This document shows positions 1-8,039 of a stretch of DNA of 48,314 bases, one piece after another (the first letter of the stretch is position 1; each line of letters opens with the position of its first letter). Below the pieces are notes generated by a model. That model was given only the letters and a program-made list of their open reading frames with translations. It was not told where the DNA came from and made no database searches. The translations under genes were made by a program, and so were the position numbers. The DNA is taken from NCBI GenBank assembly GCA_019118605.1, contig DWYP01000021.1:1-48314 (forward strand). Reading direction: 5' to 3'. Source of the DNA: Candidatus Alistipes faecavium. Lineage in GTDB: Bacteria; Bacteroidota; Bacteroidia; Bacteroidales; Rikenellaceae.

Positions 1-2
1 TC

Positions 3-1085
3 ACCCCCGAGGCGGGCAGCTACTACAACATCACGCTGGATAAGGACAAGGGATATACCGACGACGGACAGGGCAACTACACCGTGACCTCCGCCGAGGG
101 CCTGAAGAACATCGCCAAGCTGGTGAACGAACAATGGAATTTAGGCATCAATATCACCCTGACGGCCGACATCGACCTCTCGGGCATCGACTGGACACCG
201 ATAGGCATAGACTATAACCACCAATACAAAGGCACCTTCAACGGCGGCGGCCATACCATCACGGGGCTGACCGTTACGACGAGTGACCAATATGCGGGCC
301 TGTTCGGCTACATCGGCTCCGGCGGCACGGTGAAGGACGTGACGCTGGAGGGCGTGCAGATAGCAACCACTCACAGCGTGGGCGATGCCGGCGGCGTGGC
401 GGGATATAGCTATGGCAACATTGAAAACTGCTCGGTGTCGGGCAGCGTCAGCGGTAGCGGCAGTAGTAGCGACGTAGGCGGTGTGGTGGGCTACCAAATG
501 GGCGGTTCCATCACCGGATGCAGCTCCTCGGCCACAGTGAAGGGAACGCAGCGGGCAGGCGGCATGGCAGGTGCAACGAATAGTGGTGCCACCCTGACCG
601 CCTGCTATGCCACGGGCGACGTGACCCTTGAAAGTAGCGGTTCAGACACCTATTTTGCCGGCGGCGTGGTGGGAACTAACGGAGGTGGCATCCTGACCGC
701 CTGCTATGCCTGGGGCAGCGTGACCGGTAGCGGAAGCGGCACCGTCTATGTAGGCGGCGTAACGGGAAGCAACGATTCAGGCACCCTGACTGCCTGCTAC
801 CATGCCAAAGGGACTGTCAAAGGCTCGGACGGAGCCACAGGCGGCGTGGCGGGACGGAACTATAACGCTTTCGTTGCCCCTGTCATCACCGCCTGCTACT
901 GGGGAGGCAACGGCCAGGAACAAGGCATCGGTGAAAATCAGGCAGGCACCACCGGCGGAACCGAGCAGGTGACGGACGGTAACTGGACGGACGCGATGAA
1001 CGCCATGAACAATGCCCTTTCCGGCACGGTCTGGCACTATGTACTTGACACGGACGGTCTGCCCGTATTGGCCCGAACCATCTGA
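3..1085 (+). CDS. GLUG-repeat surface protein, C-terminal part (5' end outside window)
   Basis: The reading frame is open to the left edge, so only the C-terminal 360 residues are seen. They are built from repeats of about 30-45 residues with a Gly-Gly-Val-x-Gly-Tyr core followed by a Cys-containing strand (for example TACYATGDV, TACYAWGSV). This is the pattern of the GLUG motif found in large secreted or surface proteins of gut Bacteroidota. The composition is rich in Gly, Ser, Thr and Ala, as expected of a beta-helix-like stalk. The last 60 residues leave the repeat pattern and end in LPVLARTI, with no recognisable anchoring domain. The role is probably adhesion or surface display, but the substrate is unknown. 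An internal GTG at 84 is not a credible start because the repeat-like frame continues upstream of it. Confidence 0.8.
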   Translation, partial: TPEAGSYYNITLDKDKGYTDDGQGNYTVTSAEGLKNIAKLVNEQWNLGINITLTADIDLSGIDWTPIGIDYNHQYKGTFNGGGHTITGLTVTTSDQYAGLFGYIGSGGTVKDVTLEGVQIATTHSVGDAGGVAGYSYGNIENCSVSGSVSGSGSSSDVGGVVGYQMGGSITGCSSSATVKGTQRAGGMAGATNSGATLTACYATGDVTLESSGSDTYFAGGVVGTNGGGILTACYAWGSVTGSGSGTVYVGGVTGSNDSGTLTACYHAKGTVKGSDGATGGVAGRNYNAFVAPVITACYWGGNGQEQGIGENQAGTTGGTEQVTDGNWTDAMNAMNNALSGTVWHYVLDTDGLPVLARTI

Positions 1086-1102
1086 GCCAAACGCATCATC
1101 AC

Positions 1103-1132
1103 CCGCGGGCGGAACCGTCATTCCGCCCGCGG
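1103..1132 (+). terminator. hairpin terminator after the GLUG protein gene
   Basis: A perfect 12-bp stem (CCGCGGGCGGAA paired with TTCCGCCCGCGG) around a 6-base loop lies 17 bases after the stop codon. There is no T-run on either side, so it may act as an mRNA-stabilising end rather than a classical intrinsic terminator. The rest of the gap up to 1341 shows only short GC-rich direct repeats. Confidence 0.6.
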
Positions 1133-1341
1133 TGCGTGAAGAAAGGAACATAACCCGAAAATGAGGGGCACGGACGCGATGCCGACGCGGATGCGATGCC
1201 GCCCCGACAACCTTCCCGTGAGCTGCCGATGAAAGGGTATTGCACGGAAAAAGGCAATGCCCCGAAATACGAAAGAACATCAAACAGGAACTCCCGTTCC
1301 GGTCGGGGGGGGGATTGCCTGACTTCCGGCGCCCTCCGGCA

Positions 1342-2889
1342 TCAGTCGAAAGCGGGCAGCGTCACCGGGAAGAGTTCGTTCGGACGGTGTTCGCGGCGGA
1401 TGACCTCCTTCATCCGGCGCACGATCCCGGGATGTTCGGCTGCCACGTCATGGTCTTCGTGGATGTCCGCGGCAAGGTTGTACAGGTGGGGCACGCCGCC
1501 CTTCACGACCATTTTCCAGTCACCCATGCGCACACCGATCTGATCCGTTTCGTGAAACTCCCAGTAGAGGAATTCGTGGCGCTCCTGCGCGTCGTCGTTG
1601 CCCAGCAGGGTGGGGGCGAAGGAGATGCCGTCGAAGCAGTCGCCCTCGAGCGTCGGGTTGAGGTATCGGCGCGGGAAGTGCCTGTCGCCGATCAGCTCGC
1701 AGAAGGTCGGAAGGATGTCGTAGAAGGCCAGCTGGTGGTCGTTGACCGTCCCGGCCTCGATGCGCCCGGGCCACCACGCGATGAACGGCACGCGGATGCC
1801 GCCCTCGTAACACTGGCGTTTGAGCCCCCGGAGCTTCCCGTCGCGCCCGAAGAAGGCGGGGTCGGCGCCGCCCTCCTCGTGGGGGCCGTTGTCGCTGGTG
1901 AAGATCACGAGGGTGTTTTCGTCGAGATCCTTTTCCTTGAGTTTGGCCAGAATCTCACCCACGTAGGCGTCCAGTCGGGTGATCATCCCCGCGAACTGGG
2001 CGTGCGTGTGCACCACGGGATTGTATCGCGACCCTTCGCTTCCTCCCCAGGTTCGGTCCTCGAAGAACTGCTTCCTGTAGCTTTCGAGGATCTCGTCGTC
2101 GGGCTGCGCCAGCTCGGCGTGGGGCAGCGTGTAGGTGAAGAGCCCGCAGAAGGGCCGCCCGGCCTCCTGCCGGTCGAGCCACGCCATGGCCTCGCGGTGG
2201 ATCAGGTCGGCCGAATACTGGGTGCGTTTGCGGTACCCGTCGCCGTACATCGGGTAGCGGATATTCTCCTCGAGGGGTATGCGTATGACCGTCGTGTCGC
2301 CCGCCGCACGGCTGTAGCGGTTCAGGAAGTTGGGGTAGTAGAGGTGCGCCTGGAACTGGCAGATGTAGCCGTAATACTCGTCCACGCCGCGCTTGTCGGG
2401 CGTCGAGCACGAACCTTCGTACCCTCCGGCCCACTTCCCGAACATGCCCGTCGTGTATCCGTTTCGCTTCATGACTTCGGGGAGGATGATGTGGCGGGGG
2501 TCGTAGGGCTCCTGCCCGGTGACGGCATACTCGCGGTTGTTGCCGTACATCACCTCGCCGCTCCAGTATTCGCGGTTTCCGCGCACGTGCCCGTGCCCGG
2601 AGTGCTGTCCGGTCATGAGCGCGGCACGCGAGGGGGCGCTCACGGGACTTCCGGCGTATGCCTGGGTGAAGCGCATGCCTTCGCGGGCCATGCGGTCGAT
2701 GTGCGGGGTGCGGATGTAGGGCTGGCCGTAGCAGGCCAGATCGCCGTATCCCATGTCGTCGCACAGGATGAAGAGGATGTTCGGTTTGTCGCGTTTTGCT
2801 TCGGGGCTTTTTGCGGCGGCGGGGGCGTTTGCCGCGGCTGCTGCGGAGAGCAGCCCCGTGCAGAGGATCATTCGGTCAGCCTGTTTCAT
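1342..2889 (-). CDS. secreted arylsulfatase-type sulfatase (S1 family, serine-type)
   Basis: A 515-residue protein with a hydrophobic Ala-rich signal peptide (about residues 7-26). The alkaline-phosphatase-superfamily fold then opens with PNILFILCDDMGYGD, whose Asp44-Asp45 are metal ligands. The sulfatase signature is S84-A-P-S-R88 followed by AALMTGQ. The serine at the C/S-x-P-x-R position means it needs an anaerobic radical-SAM maturase (anSME) to form formylglycine, the usual route in gut Bacteroidota. SDNGPHE and later GTVNDHQLAFYDILPTF fit the conserved core. It would remove sulfate from host mucins or glycosaminoglycans in the periplasm; the exact S1 subfamily cannot be read by eye. The start at 2889 is chosen because it places the signal peptide at the N terminus; an in-frame ATG at 2964 adds 25 residues with no signal character. 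No maturase gene is in the window. Confidence 0.9.
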   Translation of the reverse strand: MKQADRMILCTGLLSAAAAANAPAAAKSPEAKRDKPNILFILCDDMGYGDLACYGQPYIRTPHIDRMAREGMRFTQAYAGSPVSAPSRAALMTGQHSGHGHVRGNREYWSGEVMYGNNREYAVTGQEPYDPRHIILPEVMKRNGYTTGMFGKWAGGYEGSCSTPDKRGVDEYYGYICQFQAHLYYPNFLNRYSRAAGDTTVIRIPLEENIRYPMYGDGYRKRTQYSADLIHREAMAWLDRQEAGRPFCGLFTYTLPHAELAQPDDEILESYRKQFFEDRTWGGSEGSRYNPVVHTHAQFAGMITRLDAYVGEILAKLKEKDLDENTLVIFTSDNGPHEEGGADPAFFGRDGKLRGLKRQCYEGGIRVPFIAWWPGRIEAGTVNDHQLAFYDILPTFCELIGDRHFPRRYLNPTLEGDCFDGISFAPTLLGNDDAQERHEFLYWEFHETDQIGVRMGDWKMVVKGGVPHLYNLAADIHEDHDVAAEHPGIVRRMKEVIRREHRPNELFPVTLPAFD

Positions 2890-3020
2890 CTTCGGAGGGG
2901 GTGTTGGGGTGGTGTTTCGGCACATGCCATGTGCTAAATTACAAAGAAAAGCGCAAACCGCCAAACGGCTTTTTTTGCCCGGGGAAAGGAATACCTACCC
3001 GGGATCCGCACCCGATGCCT

Positions 3021-3126
3021 TGCGCGCGACGCCTGCGCCTGACGCCATTTGCGCCCGACCCTTGCGCCCGACCCCTGCGCCCGATCCTTGCGTCTGGCCC
3101 CTGCGTCTGGCTCCTGCGGCCGCCCC
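3021..3126. repeat. intergenic 13-bp tandem repeat array
   Basis: About eight degenerate units beginning TGCG and mostly 13 bp long (TGCGCCCGACCCT, TGCGCCCGACCCC, TGCGCCCGATCCT, TGCGTCTGGCCCC, TGCGTCTGGCTCC) follow one another without gaps. They fill most of the gap between the sulfatase start and the tRNA-Ser terminator. One unit is 16 bp and the last is 12 bp, so the array has drifted. No open frame of interest crosses it. Confidence 0.75.
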
Positions 3127-3160
3127 TTTTCTTTTTGTCCCCGCGCGGCGCGCGGGCATG

Positions 3161-3191
3161 AAAAAACTCCGTGAGGGAATCACGGAGTTTT
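3161..3191 (-). terminator. intrinsic terminator of tRNA-Ser
   Basis: On the minus strand the stem AAAACTCCGTGA/TCACGGAGTTTT (12 bp, GGGAA loop on the plus strand) is followed by a T-run. It starts 18 bases after the tRNA-Ser 3' end. Confidence 0.8.
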
Positions 3192-3209
3192 CGTCGCTGT
3201 CGACATCTG

Positions 3210-3297
3210 CGGAAAGAAGGGGATTCGAACCCCTGAAACCCTTTAGGGGTTTACTCGCTTTCCAGGCGGGCCAGTTCAACCACTCCTGCATCTTTCC
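3210..3297 (-). tRNA. tRNA-Ser (anticodon GGA)
   Basis: An 88-nt cloverleaf with acceptor GGAAAGA/TCTTTCC and discriminator G. The D stem is CAG/CTG, the anticodon loop CTGGAAA gives anticodon GGA, the class-II variable arm is AAACCCCTAAAGGGTTT, and the T arm is AGGGGTTCGAATCCCCT. CCA is not encoded. The anticodon stem CCCGC/GCGAG has one C-A mismatch at positions 28-42, which is unusual but does not touch the anticodon. Confidence 0.93.
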
Positions 3298-3308
3298 GTT
3301 CGGTGCCC

Positions 3309-3340
3309 CAAAAGTACGCAATATTTCCCGAATCTGCAAA
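3309..3340 (-). promoter_or_regulatory. promoter of tRNA-Ser
   Basis: Read on the minus strand, TTTG at 3340-3337 and TACTTTTG at 3316-3309 are 20 bases apart, the exact Bacteroidota -33/-7 arrangement. Transcription would begin about five bases before the tRNA. Confidence 0.8.
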
Positions 3341-3388
3341 TTGCGGCCTGAATTTCTCGTGCCGGGCCCTCCGAACCGGGGTGCAAGG

Positions 3389-3510
3389 CCCGTCTCCGCG
3401 TCCCGATCCGCGTCCGTTTCTGCGACCCGGCCCCGCGTCCGTTTCCGCGTCCCGTTTCCGCGTCCCGTCTCCGCGTCCCGGCCCCGCGACCCGTCTCCGC
3501 GTCCGGCTCC
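3389..3510. repeat. intergenic 12-13 bp tandem repeat array
   Basis: Nine consecutive units match the consensus CCCGTYTCCGCGT, alternating between 12 and 13 bp (CCCGGCCCCGCGT, CCGTTTCCGCGT, CCCGTTTCCGCGT, CCCGTCTCCGCGT and so on). The array sits just downstream of the amide hydrolase stop codon. With the 13-bp array at 3021-3126 it brackets the tRNA-Ser transcription unit. Confidence 0.8.
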
Positions 3511-3527
3511 ATCCGGCCCCGCCGGCG

Positions 3528-4607
3528 CTATTCGATCTTCAGGTACTCGATGGGCTGCCGGGTGACGACATCCAGCGGGGCGTCGCGGTATGCCGTTTTT
3601 ACGAAGTCGATCTCCTTGAGGTCGATGCAGCGGATCGCGCTGTTGTACATCGTGCGGTAGTAGATGCAGCCGTTCTGCGGGTCGGCGGCCGATGTCCACT
3701 GTGTGGCGCTCGGGATGTCGGTCGGGGCCTGGCCCGCGGCGAATTCGATGCCGATCGGGATGTCGAAATTCGTCAGGATCTGGAAGCACTCCAGCACGGT
3801 GTCCTCGGCCGTGGGGCGCTGCGGGGCGGTAGCCTGATAGAAGGCTGCGCGCACGAAGCGCGAAGGCGGGGTGATGTCGCCCGGGAGCCCGAGCATGGCG
3901 CCTCCGGCCCCGAATTGCGACAGGGTGACGGCTCCGAGCTTCTGCGGCGCTGCCGATCCGGGGTGGAGGTTGACGTAGTTGTTCAGATGGGTCATCTGCC
4001 ACTCGTATCCCGGGGAGTTGGTCAGCACGCCGAGCTCGCTGTCGTAGAAACAGGGCTTTCCGTCGAGAATCTCGAGGACGATCTGGCGTCCCGAGCGGTC
4101 GGTGAACCTCCAGTGTACGGTCGAGGCCCGGGGATCGACGGCGATCACGCGCACCTGCCCGACGGCCTGTTTCACCTCGTCGACCGTGCGGCACGATCCC
4201 AGGACCCATGCCACGAGCTGCAGGTCGGCGATGCTGCGCTCCTTGAGCGCGGGGTCGAAGTCGACGTAGCGCCCGTAGGCGGGGAAATAGAAGAGCCCTG
4301 CCGAGAGCCCCTCCTCGTTGAGCCCCTCGGCGATGAACTCCTTCTGCTCGACGGCCAGTCCGACGTATCCGTAGCGGGCCGTGAAGCGCATGCCGTCTAT
4401 GCCTTCGGGCGTATAGGATTGCTGCGTGTATCCGCGCGGGACGATGACGTAGCGGCTGTTGAGGTTGCTGCCGCCCCATTCGATGGTGCGGGCGACGATG
4501 GGCGATCCGTCGGACGTGCGGAGCGTGATGCCGGTGCATGCGTCGGCGGGTCGTGCTGCGGCGAGCAGGGCTGCGGCGAACAGTGCGGAGGTGAGAATTG
4601 ATTTCAT
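3528..4607 (-). CDS. exported linear-amide C-N hydrolase (choloylglycine hydrolase/penicillin V acylase family)
   Basis: A 359-residue Ntn-hydrolase of family C59. The signal peptide MKSILTSALFAAALLAA ends in ...RPADA, and the next residue is Cys24, which would become the N-terminal nucleophile after processing. The downstream pattern fits the family: VARTIEW carries the catalytic Arg, LTNSPGYEWQMTHLNNY carries the conserved Asn, and LPGDITPPSRFVRAAFY carries the second Arg. Members hydrolyse conjugated bile salts or N-acyl amides. Substrate cannot be decided here; the Asp that usually follows the first Arg in bile-salt hydrolases is Glu (RTIEW). The start at 4607 gives the signal peptide directly; the longer upstream frame runs into repeat DNA. 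It has no partner gene and no clear promoter. Confidence 0.85.
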   Translation of the reverse strand: MKSILTSALFAAALLAAARPADACTGITLRTSDGSPIVARTIEWGGSNLNSRYVIVPRGYTQQSYTPEGIDGMRFTARYGYVGLAVEQKEFIAEGLNEEGLSAGLFYFPAYGRYVDFDPALKERSIADLQLVAWVLGSCRTVDEVKQAVGQVRVIAVDPRASTVHWRFTDRSGRQIVLEILDGKPCFYDSELGVLTNSPGYEWQMTHLNNYVNLHPGSAAPQKLGAVTLSQFGAGGAMLGLPGDITPPSRFVRAAFYQATAPQRPTAEDTVLECFQILTNFDIPIGIEFAAGQAPTDIPSATQWTSAADPQNGCIYYRTMYNSAIRCIDLKEIDFVKTAYRDAPLDVVTRQPIEYLKIE

Positions 4608-4784
4608 GTACGGTAGTTTTGAAAGCGTTTTTTTCGGAAATATGTGGAATCGTTGCGGGGCGGTTTGTGTCCGTTGCGGCGCGTGCGGCCCCGGGCGCGA
4701 CCTCCGAAACGATAAAAGCAGCAAAATTCGGCCCAAACCCATCGGCGAGAGCCGTTTTTTTTGAAATGCCTTGCGCATGCTGGC

Positions 4785-5026
4785 TTGCGAACGCGGCCGT
4801 GCGAACGCTGATTGCGAACGCGGCCGTGCGAATACAGTCTTGTGTACGCTGCCGTGCAAACGACTTTCCTCGTCCGCCCGGCATCCGTCCTGCATTCGTC
4901 CGTCCGACATCCGTCCGTCCTGCATTCGTCCGCCCGGCCCCTGTCCGGTATCTGTCCGCCCGGCCCCTGTCCGGTATCTGTCCGCCCGGCACCCGTCCGC
5001 CCGGCATCCGTTCGCCCGGCCCCTCC
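4785..5026. repeat. intergenic tandem repeats between the amide hydrolase and fucosidase genes
   Basis: Two kinds of repeat fill this 420-base gap. At 4785-4805 and 4812-4832 a 21-bp unit (TTGCGAACGCGG...) is repeated exactly with a 27-bp period. From 4862 to 5026 GTCCGYCCGGC-type units of 10-16 bp follow one another, including two perfect 26-bp copies at 4928-4953 and 4954-4979 and the start of a third. Apart from the start-proximal region of the amide hydrolase (4608-4784), which shows no clear promoter, nothing else is seen. Confidence 0.8.
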
Positions 5027-5027
5027 C

Positions 5028-6812
5028 TTAAAGGGCTCCGAACCCTGCGACGCCGTATTGCCCGGGCAGGCTCGTGCGCACGGGCACGAGGCGCAGGTAG
5101 CGTGCCTCGACGGGTTCGTCGAAGCGCACCTCCTGGCGGATGGGGTTGTTCACGACGTTCTCGAAGAGGCGGTCGGCAATCCGTTTCTCCCAGCGGATCC
5201 CGTCGCGGCTGGTCTCCAGGTCGTAGCTCACGATGCACCCTTCGGCCCCGCCGTGTATCGGCTCGTAGAAGAATCCCCCGATCGTGCGGAGCTCCTTCAG
5301 ATCGAGCTCGACGGGCTCCGCAGCCTTCATCTTCCGGCCCGCGACCTCGGCCTTCTCCCACGTGAAGGCCGCGCCGCCGAGCACCTCGTCGAGGTAGAGC
5401 CCCAGTCCGTTCAGCACGGGGCATGCCAGCGCCTCGTCGATCCGGATCCGCAGGGCCCGGGTGGTGATGCGGTCGGTCAGGAGGATGCGCTTGTATCCGA
5501 CGGTCGTGCCCCGGGCGATCTCCGCCCATTCGCCCGCAGTGTCGAGCGCCTCGACCCGGAAGGCCGCGATGCGCTGCCCGAGGGGGATGTACTCCTGCAG
5601 CTGGATGCGGTTGAAGGTCTTCTCGCCGTCGAGCCGCACGGTCAGCGTGGCCGTCGTAATGTCGTCGTCCGTGGCCCAGTAGGTGTCGTAATCGCCGTCG
5701 AGGAGATTCTGCGGGCCGTATTTCGCACATCCTCCGCGGATGTTGTCGGCCTCGGCCGCGGCCCCCGCCGCCAGGTCGACGGCAAAGATCTCGTCGAGCG
5801 CCGCGCGGAACTCGCGCAGACGCGTGGAGTCGACCTCGTGAATCCTCCCGCGCGTGTCGGGCGGGACGTTGAGCAGCAGCAGGGCGTTGCGGCCCACACT
5901 CGCGTAGTAGATATTCAGCAGGTCGTCGAGCGACTTCACGCGGTCGTTCTCCGAGGGCTTGTAGAACCATCCGGGGCGTATCGAGACGTCGGCCTCGCCC
6001 GGGATCCAGGCTTCGCCGCCGACCTCTCCGCAGTTGAGCGCCTCGCGTTCGATGTTGCCTCCCGGAGCACGGCCTACGGTATCGAGCGTGCTCCAGCAGG
6101 TCTCCCCGGCATATCCGGCCTCGTTGCCGATCCACCGGCATCCGGGGCCTATGTCGCTGAAGATGATGGCCTCGGGCTGATGCTTGTAGACCTCCCGGTG
6201 GTAGAGTTTCCAGTCGTAAACCTGCCGCTTGCCGTTGGGCCCTTCGCCGCAGGCCCCGTCGAACCACTGTTCGAATACCTGTCCGTAGTCGCCGAGGGCG
6301 CTTTCGAGCGTGCGTCGGAATACCTCGTTGTATTCATCCGTTCCGTAAGCGGGGTCGTTGCGGTCCCAGGGCGAGATGTAGACTCCGAATTTCAGTCCGT
6401 ATTCGCGGCAAGCCTCCGACAGTTCGCGCAGGATGTCGCCCTTGCCGCCGCGCCAGGCGCTCTGCGCCACGGTGTGCTGACAGACGGGATTGGGCCAGAG
6501 ACAGAATCCGTCGTGGTGTTTGGCCGTGATGATGATGCCCTTCATTCCGGCGGCAGCGGCCGTAGCGGCCCATTGCCGGCAGTCGAGCGCTGTCGGCGCG
6601 AAGACGTCGGCGCTTTCGCGTCCGGTGCCCCATTCGGCGCTGGTGAAGGTGTTGGGCCCGAAGTGGCAGAACATGTTGGTCTCCATCTGCTGCCATGCGA
6701 CCTGCTGGGGTGTCGGCACGGCCCCGTAAGGTGCGGGGGCTTCGGGGGCGCAGGCGGCGAAGCACAGCGCGCAGACGCTGCCTGCGAGGATTGTCCTGAA
6801 TGAAAGGTTCAT
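5028..6812 (-). CDS. GH29 alpha-L-fucosidase, lipoprotein, with C-terminal discoidin-type module
   Basis: A 594-residue enzyme. The N terminus has a lipoprotein signal with CFAAC (lipidated Cys21), so the enzyme is probably membrane-anchored. The GH29 barrel is visible in FCHFGPNTFT, IIITAKHHDGFCLWPN (His-His at 99-100) and VYISPWDRN, and the catalytic nucleophile should be Asp185 in FEQWFDGACGEG. From about residue 340 onward two jelly-roll-like stretches follow, with DGDYDTYWATDD, FNRIQLQEYI and YLRLVPV, the pattern of F5/8-type C (discoidin) carbohydrate-binding modules. It would release terminal fucose from host glycans; the domain layout resembles the GH29-B group acting on Lewis-type alpha-1,3/4 linkages, which is inference. 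It reads in the same direction as the amide hydrolase and sulfatase, but long gaps argue against one operon. Confidence 0.9.
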   Translation of the reverse strand: MNLSFRTILAGSVCALCFAACAPEAPAPYGAVPTPQQVAWQQMETNMFCHFGPNTFTSAEWGTGRESADVFAPTALDCRQWAATAAAAGMKGIIITAKHHDGFCLWPNPVCQHTVAQSAWRGGKGDILRELSEACREYGLKFGVYISPWDRNDPAYGTDEYNEVFRRTLESALGDYGQVFEQWFDGACGEGPNGKRQVYDWKLYHREVYKHQPEAIIFSDIGPGCRWIGNEAGYAGETCWSTLDTVGRAPGGNIEREALNCGEVGGEAWIPGEADVSIRPGWFYKPSENDRVKSLDDLLNIYYASVGRNALLLLNVPPDTRGRIHEVDSTRLREFRAALDEIFAVDLAAGAAAEADNIRGGCAKYGPQNLLDGDYDTYWATDDDITTATLTVRLDGEKTFNRIQLQEYIPLGQRIAAFRVEALDTAGEWAEIARGTTVGYKRILLTDRITTRALRIRIDEALACPVLNGLGLYLDEVLGGAAFTWEKAEVAGRKMKAAEPVELDLKELRTIGGFFYEPIHGGAEGCIVSYDLETSRDGIRWEKRIADRLFENVVNNPIRQEVRFDEPVEARYLRLVPVRTSLPGQYGVAGFGAL

Positions 6813-7001
6813 GTCGGAAGGGGTTTGCGGTTAATTTTCCTAAAGATAGTGCTTTTTTGTGAGAATCGCGCCGGTTCGGCGGATGTTTTTCGGCCCGGGG
6901 GGGGAGGCGATGCCGATGCCTTCAGATTTTACGCCCCTTCGAAAAGGGATCGAATCCCCGCAAAAATCGACACCCCGTGGCGGTTTTCCGATTTAATTTC
7001 C

Positions 7002-7009
7002 TATTTTTG
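7002..7009 (+). promoter_or_regulatory. -7 promoter element upstream of the DprA-like gene
   Basis: TATTTTTG matches TAnnTTTG exactly; no good -33 element is seen. Transcription from here would carry a leader of about 255 bases. Confidence 0.5.
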
Positions 7010-7093
7010 TAAATGGTTCCGTGCCTCTGCGGACGGAGCCGGACATATTTACGAACGTTTCGTTACGTTTTCTTTCACACTCAAACTTCGCAA

Positions 7094-7272
7094 ATTTGAA
7101 CAGCAGAAAGAGATGTAACTGGACGCCTCGTGGACGCATGTATTGTGCCCGCAGGCTTTTGGCTTGCCATGTGCATGATACACGTTTCGCGTGGGCTGTC
7201 CGTGTTGCTTATTTCTGTTGGGGGCAGCGAAGGCCTGAGTGTGGGATAAGTCAATGCGGCAACCCACGTTTT
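7094..7272 (+). ncRNA. possible structured RNA or long structured leader (6S-like is one option)
   Basis: No gene fits this part of the 460-base gap, but pairings are dense. CGCAT at 7135-7139 pairs with ATGCG at 7254-7258, and the neighbouring GTGG at 7130-7133 with CCAC at 7264-7267. Inside, GCCCGC near 7147 pairs with GTGGGC near 7189 as one hairpin, and GCTGTCC at 7195 pairs with GGCAGC near 7223 as the next. GTGGG at 7241 can alternatively pair with CCCAC at 7263, just before a T-run, like a terminator. A closed rod with two internal arms recalls 6S RNA, but I see no decisive 6S sequence. It may equally be a regulatory leader of the DprA-like gene. Confidence 0.3.
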
Positions 7273-7273
7273 T

Positions 7274-7762
7274 ATGGCTTTCGATTACGATTACACGGGC
7301 AACCTCGCCCTGCTCGACCGCCGGAAGGTCGCCTTCTTCGCCTCGCGCGGCGTCTCGCCCGCCGTCGGGGAGCAGGCCCTCCGCTGGGCCGAAGCGTGTT
7401 GCGCAACCGACCGCGTCGTAATCAGCGGCTTCCAGTCGCCGCTCGAAAAAACCGTCTTTGAACTCCTGCTGAAAGCCCGCCATCCGGTGATCTGGGCCCT
7501 GGGGCGTGCCCTCTACCGCCGCTACCCGCCTGCCGTCGAAGAGGCCCTGGCCGAGCAGCGCATCCTGATCTTTGCCGTACGCAACGCCCGCCGCACCGGT
7601 TGGCAAACGGCCCAAAACCGCAACTACGCCATCGCCTCGATGGCCGAGGAGAGCGTCTACGCCCTCCGCACGGACGGCCGCCCCAGTACGCTCGATGTCC
7701 TCTGTGGGCTGGAGGTCGGCGCGAAGCCGGCCAGTGTGATCGGGGTCTTCGGCAGTGATTAA
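7274..7762 (+). CDS. stand-alone DprA/Smf-like Rossmann (SLOG-type) protein
   Basis: 162 residues that match the nucleotide-binding core of DprA and little more. KVAFFASRGVSPAVGEQAL corresponds to the beta-alpha start of the fold, VVISGFQSPLEKTVFELLLKARHPVIWALGRALY to the central SG...E/K...AVLG...L segment, and QNRNYAIASMAEESVYA to the RN-x-IA-x-ls region. The N-terminal SAM-like and C-terminal winged-helix domains of full DprA are absent. True DprA loads RecA on incoming single-stranded DNA. This short form is probably a DNA- or nucleotide-binding relative of unknown role rather than a transformation protein. The ATG at 7274 is the first good start after the leader. It stands alone between a possible structured RNA and tRNA-Phe on the opposite strand. 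Confidence 0.7.
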   Translation: MAFDYDYTGNLALLDRRKVAFFASRGVSPAVGEQALRWAEACCATDRVVISGFQSPLEKTVFELLLKARHPVIWALGRALYRRYPPAVEEALAEQRILIFAVRNARRTGWQTAQNRNYAIASMAEESVYALRTDGRPSTLDVLCGLEVGAKPASVIGVFGSD

Positions 7763-7894
7763 AAGGCGACAGTTGTTCGGGTTGAGAGCGAGGTGTGTCG
7801 ACGGCGGGGGAGGAGGAAGCCGGGGAAAGGAGGATGCCGGGAAAGGAAAATCTGCCTGTATTTGTGTCGAAATTGTGTACCCGCCGAAAACGGA

Positions 7895-7924
7895 ACAGCC
7901 GCCTGCATCGCTGCAAGCGGCTGT
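7895..7924 (-). terminator. terminator of tRNA-Phe
   Basis: The stem ACAGCCGC/GCGGCTGT begins eight bases after the tRNA-Phe 3' end and is followed on the minus strand by a short T-run (GTTTTC). It probably also limits read-through from the convergent DprA-like gene. Confidence 0.7.
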
Positions 7925-7932
7925 CTTGGAAG

Positions 7933-8005
7933 TGGTACCACCAGGAATCGAACCGGGGACACAAGGATTTTCAGTCCTTTGCTCTACCAACTGAGCTATG
8001 GCACC
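7933..8005 (-). tRNA. tRNA-Phe (anticodon GAA)
   Basis: A 73-nt cloverleaf with acceptor GGTGCCA/TGGTACC (one G-U pair) and discriminator A. The D arm is GCTCAGTTGGTAGAGC, the anticodon arm AGGACTGAAAATCCT carries GAA, and the T arm is CCCGGTTCGATTCCTGG with one mismatch. CCA is not encoded. Confidence 0.97.
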
Positions 8006-8039
8006 ATCCGCGATCAACACGTTGTGTCGTATCGTGGTG

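Noticed and set aside
1240..2937. Long plus-strand open frame opposite the sulfatase
   Set aside because: High GC content makes opposite-strand frames long. The protein has no recognisable domain, while the minus strand gives a complete sulfatase.
3528..4607. Naming the amide hydrolase a bile salt hydrolase
   Set aside because: The family match is clear, but the residue after the first catalytic Arg region differs, and substrate cannot be read from sequence.
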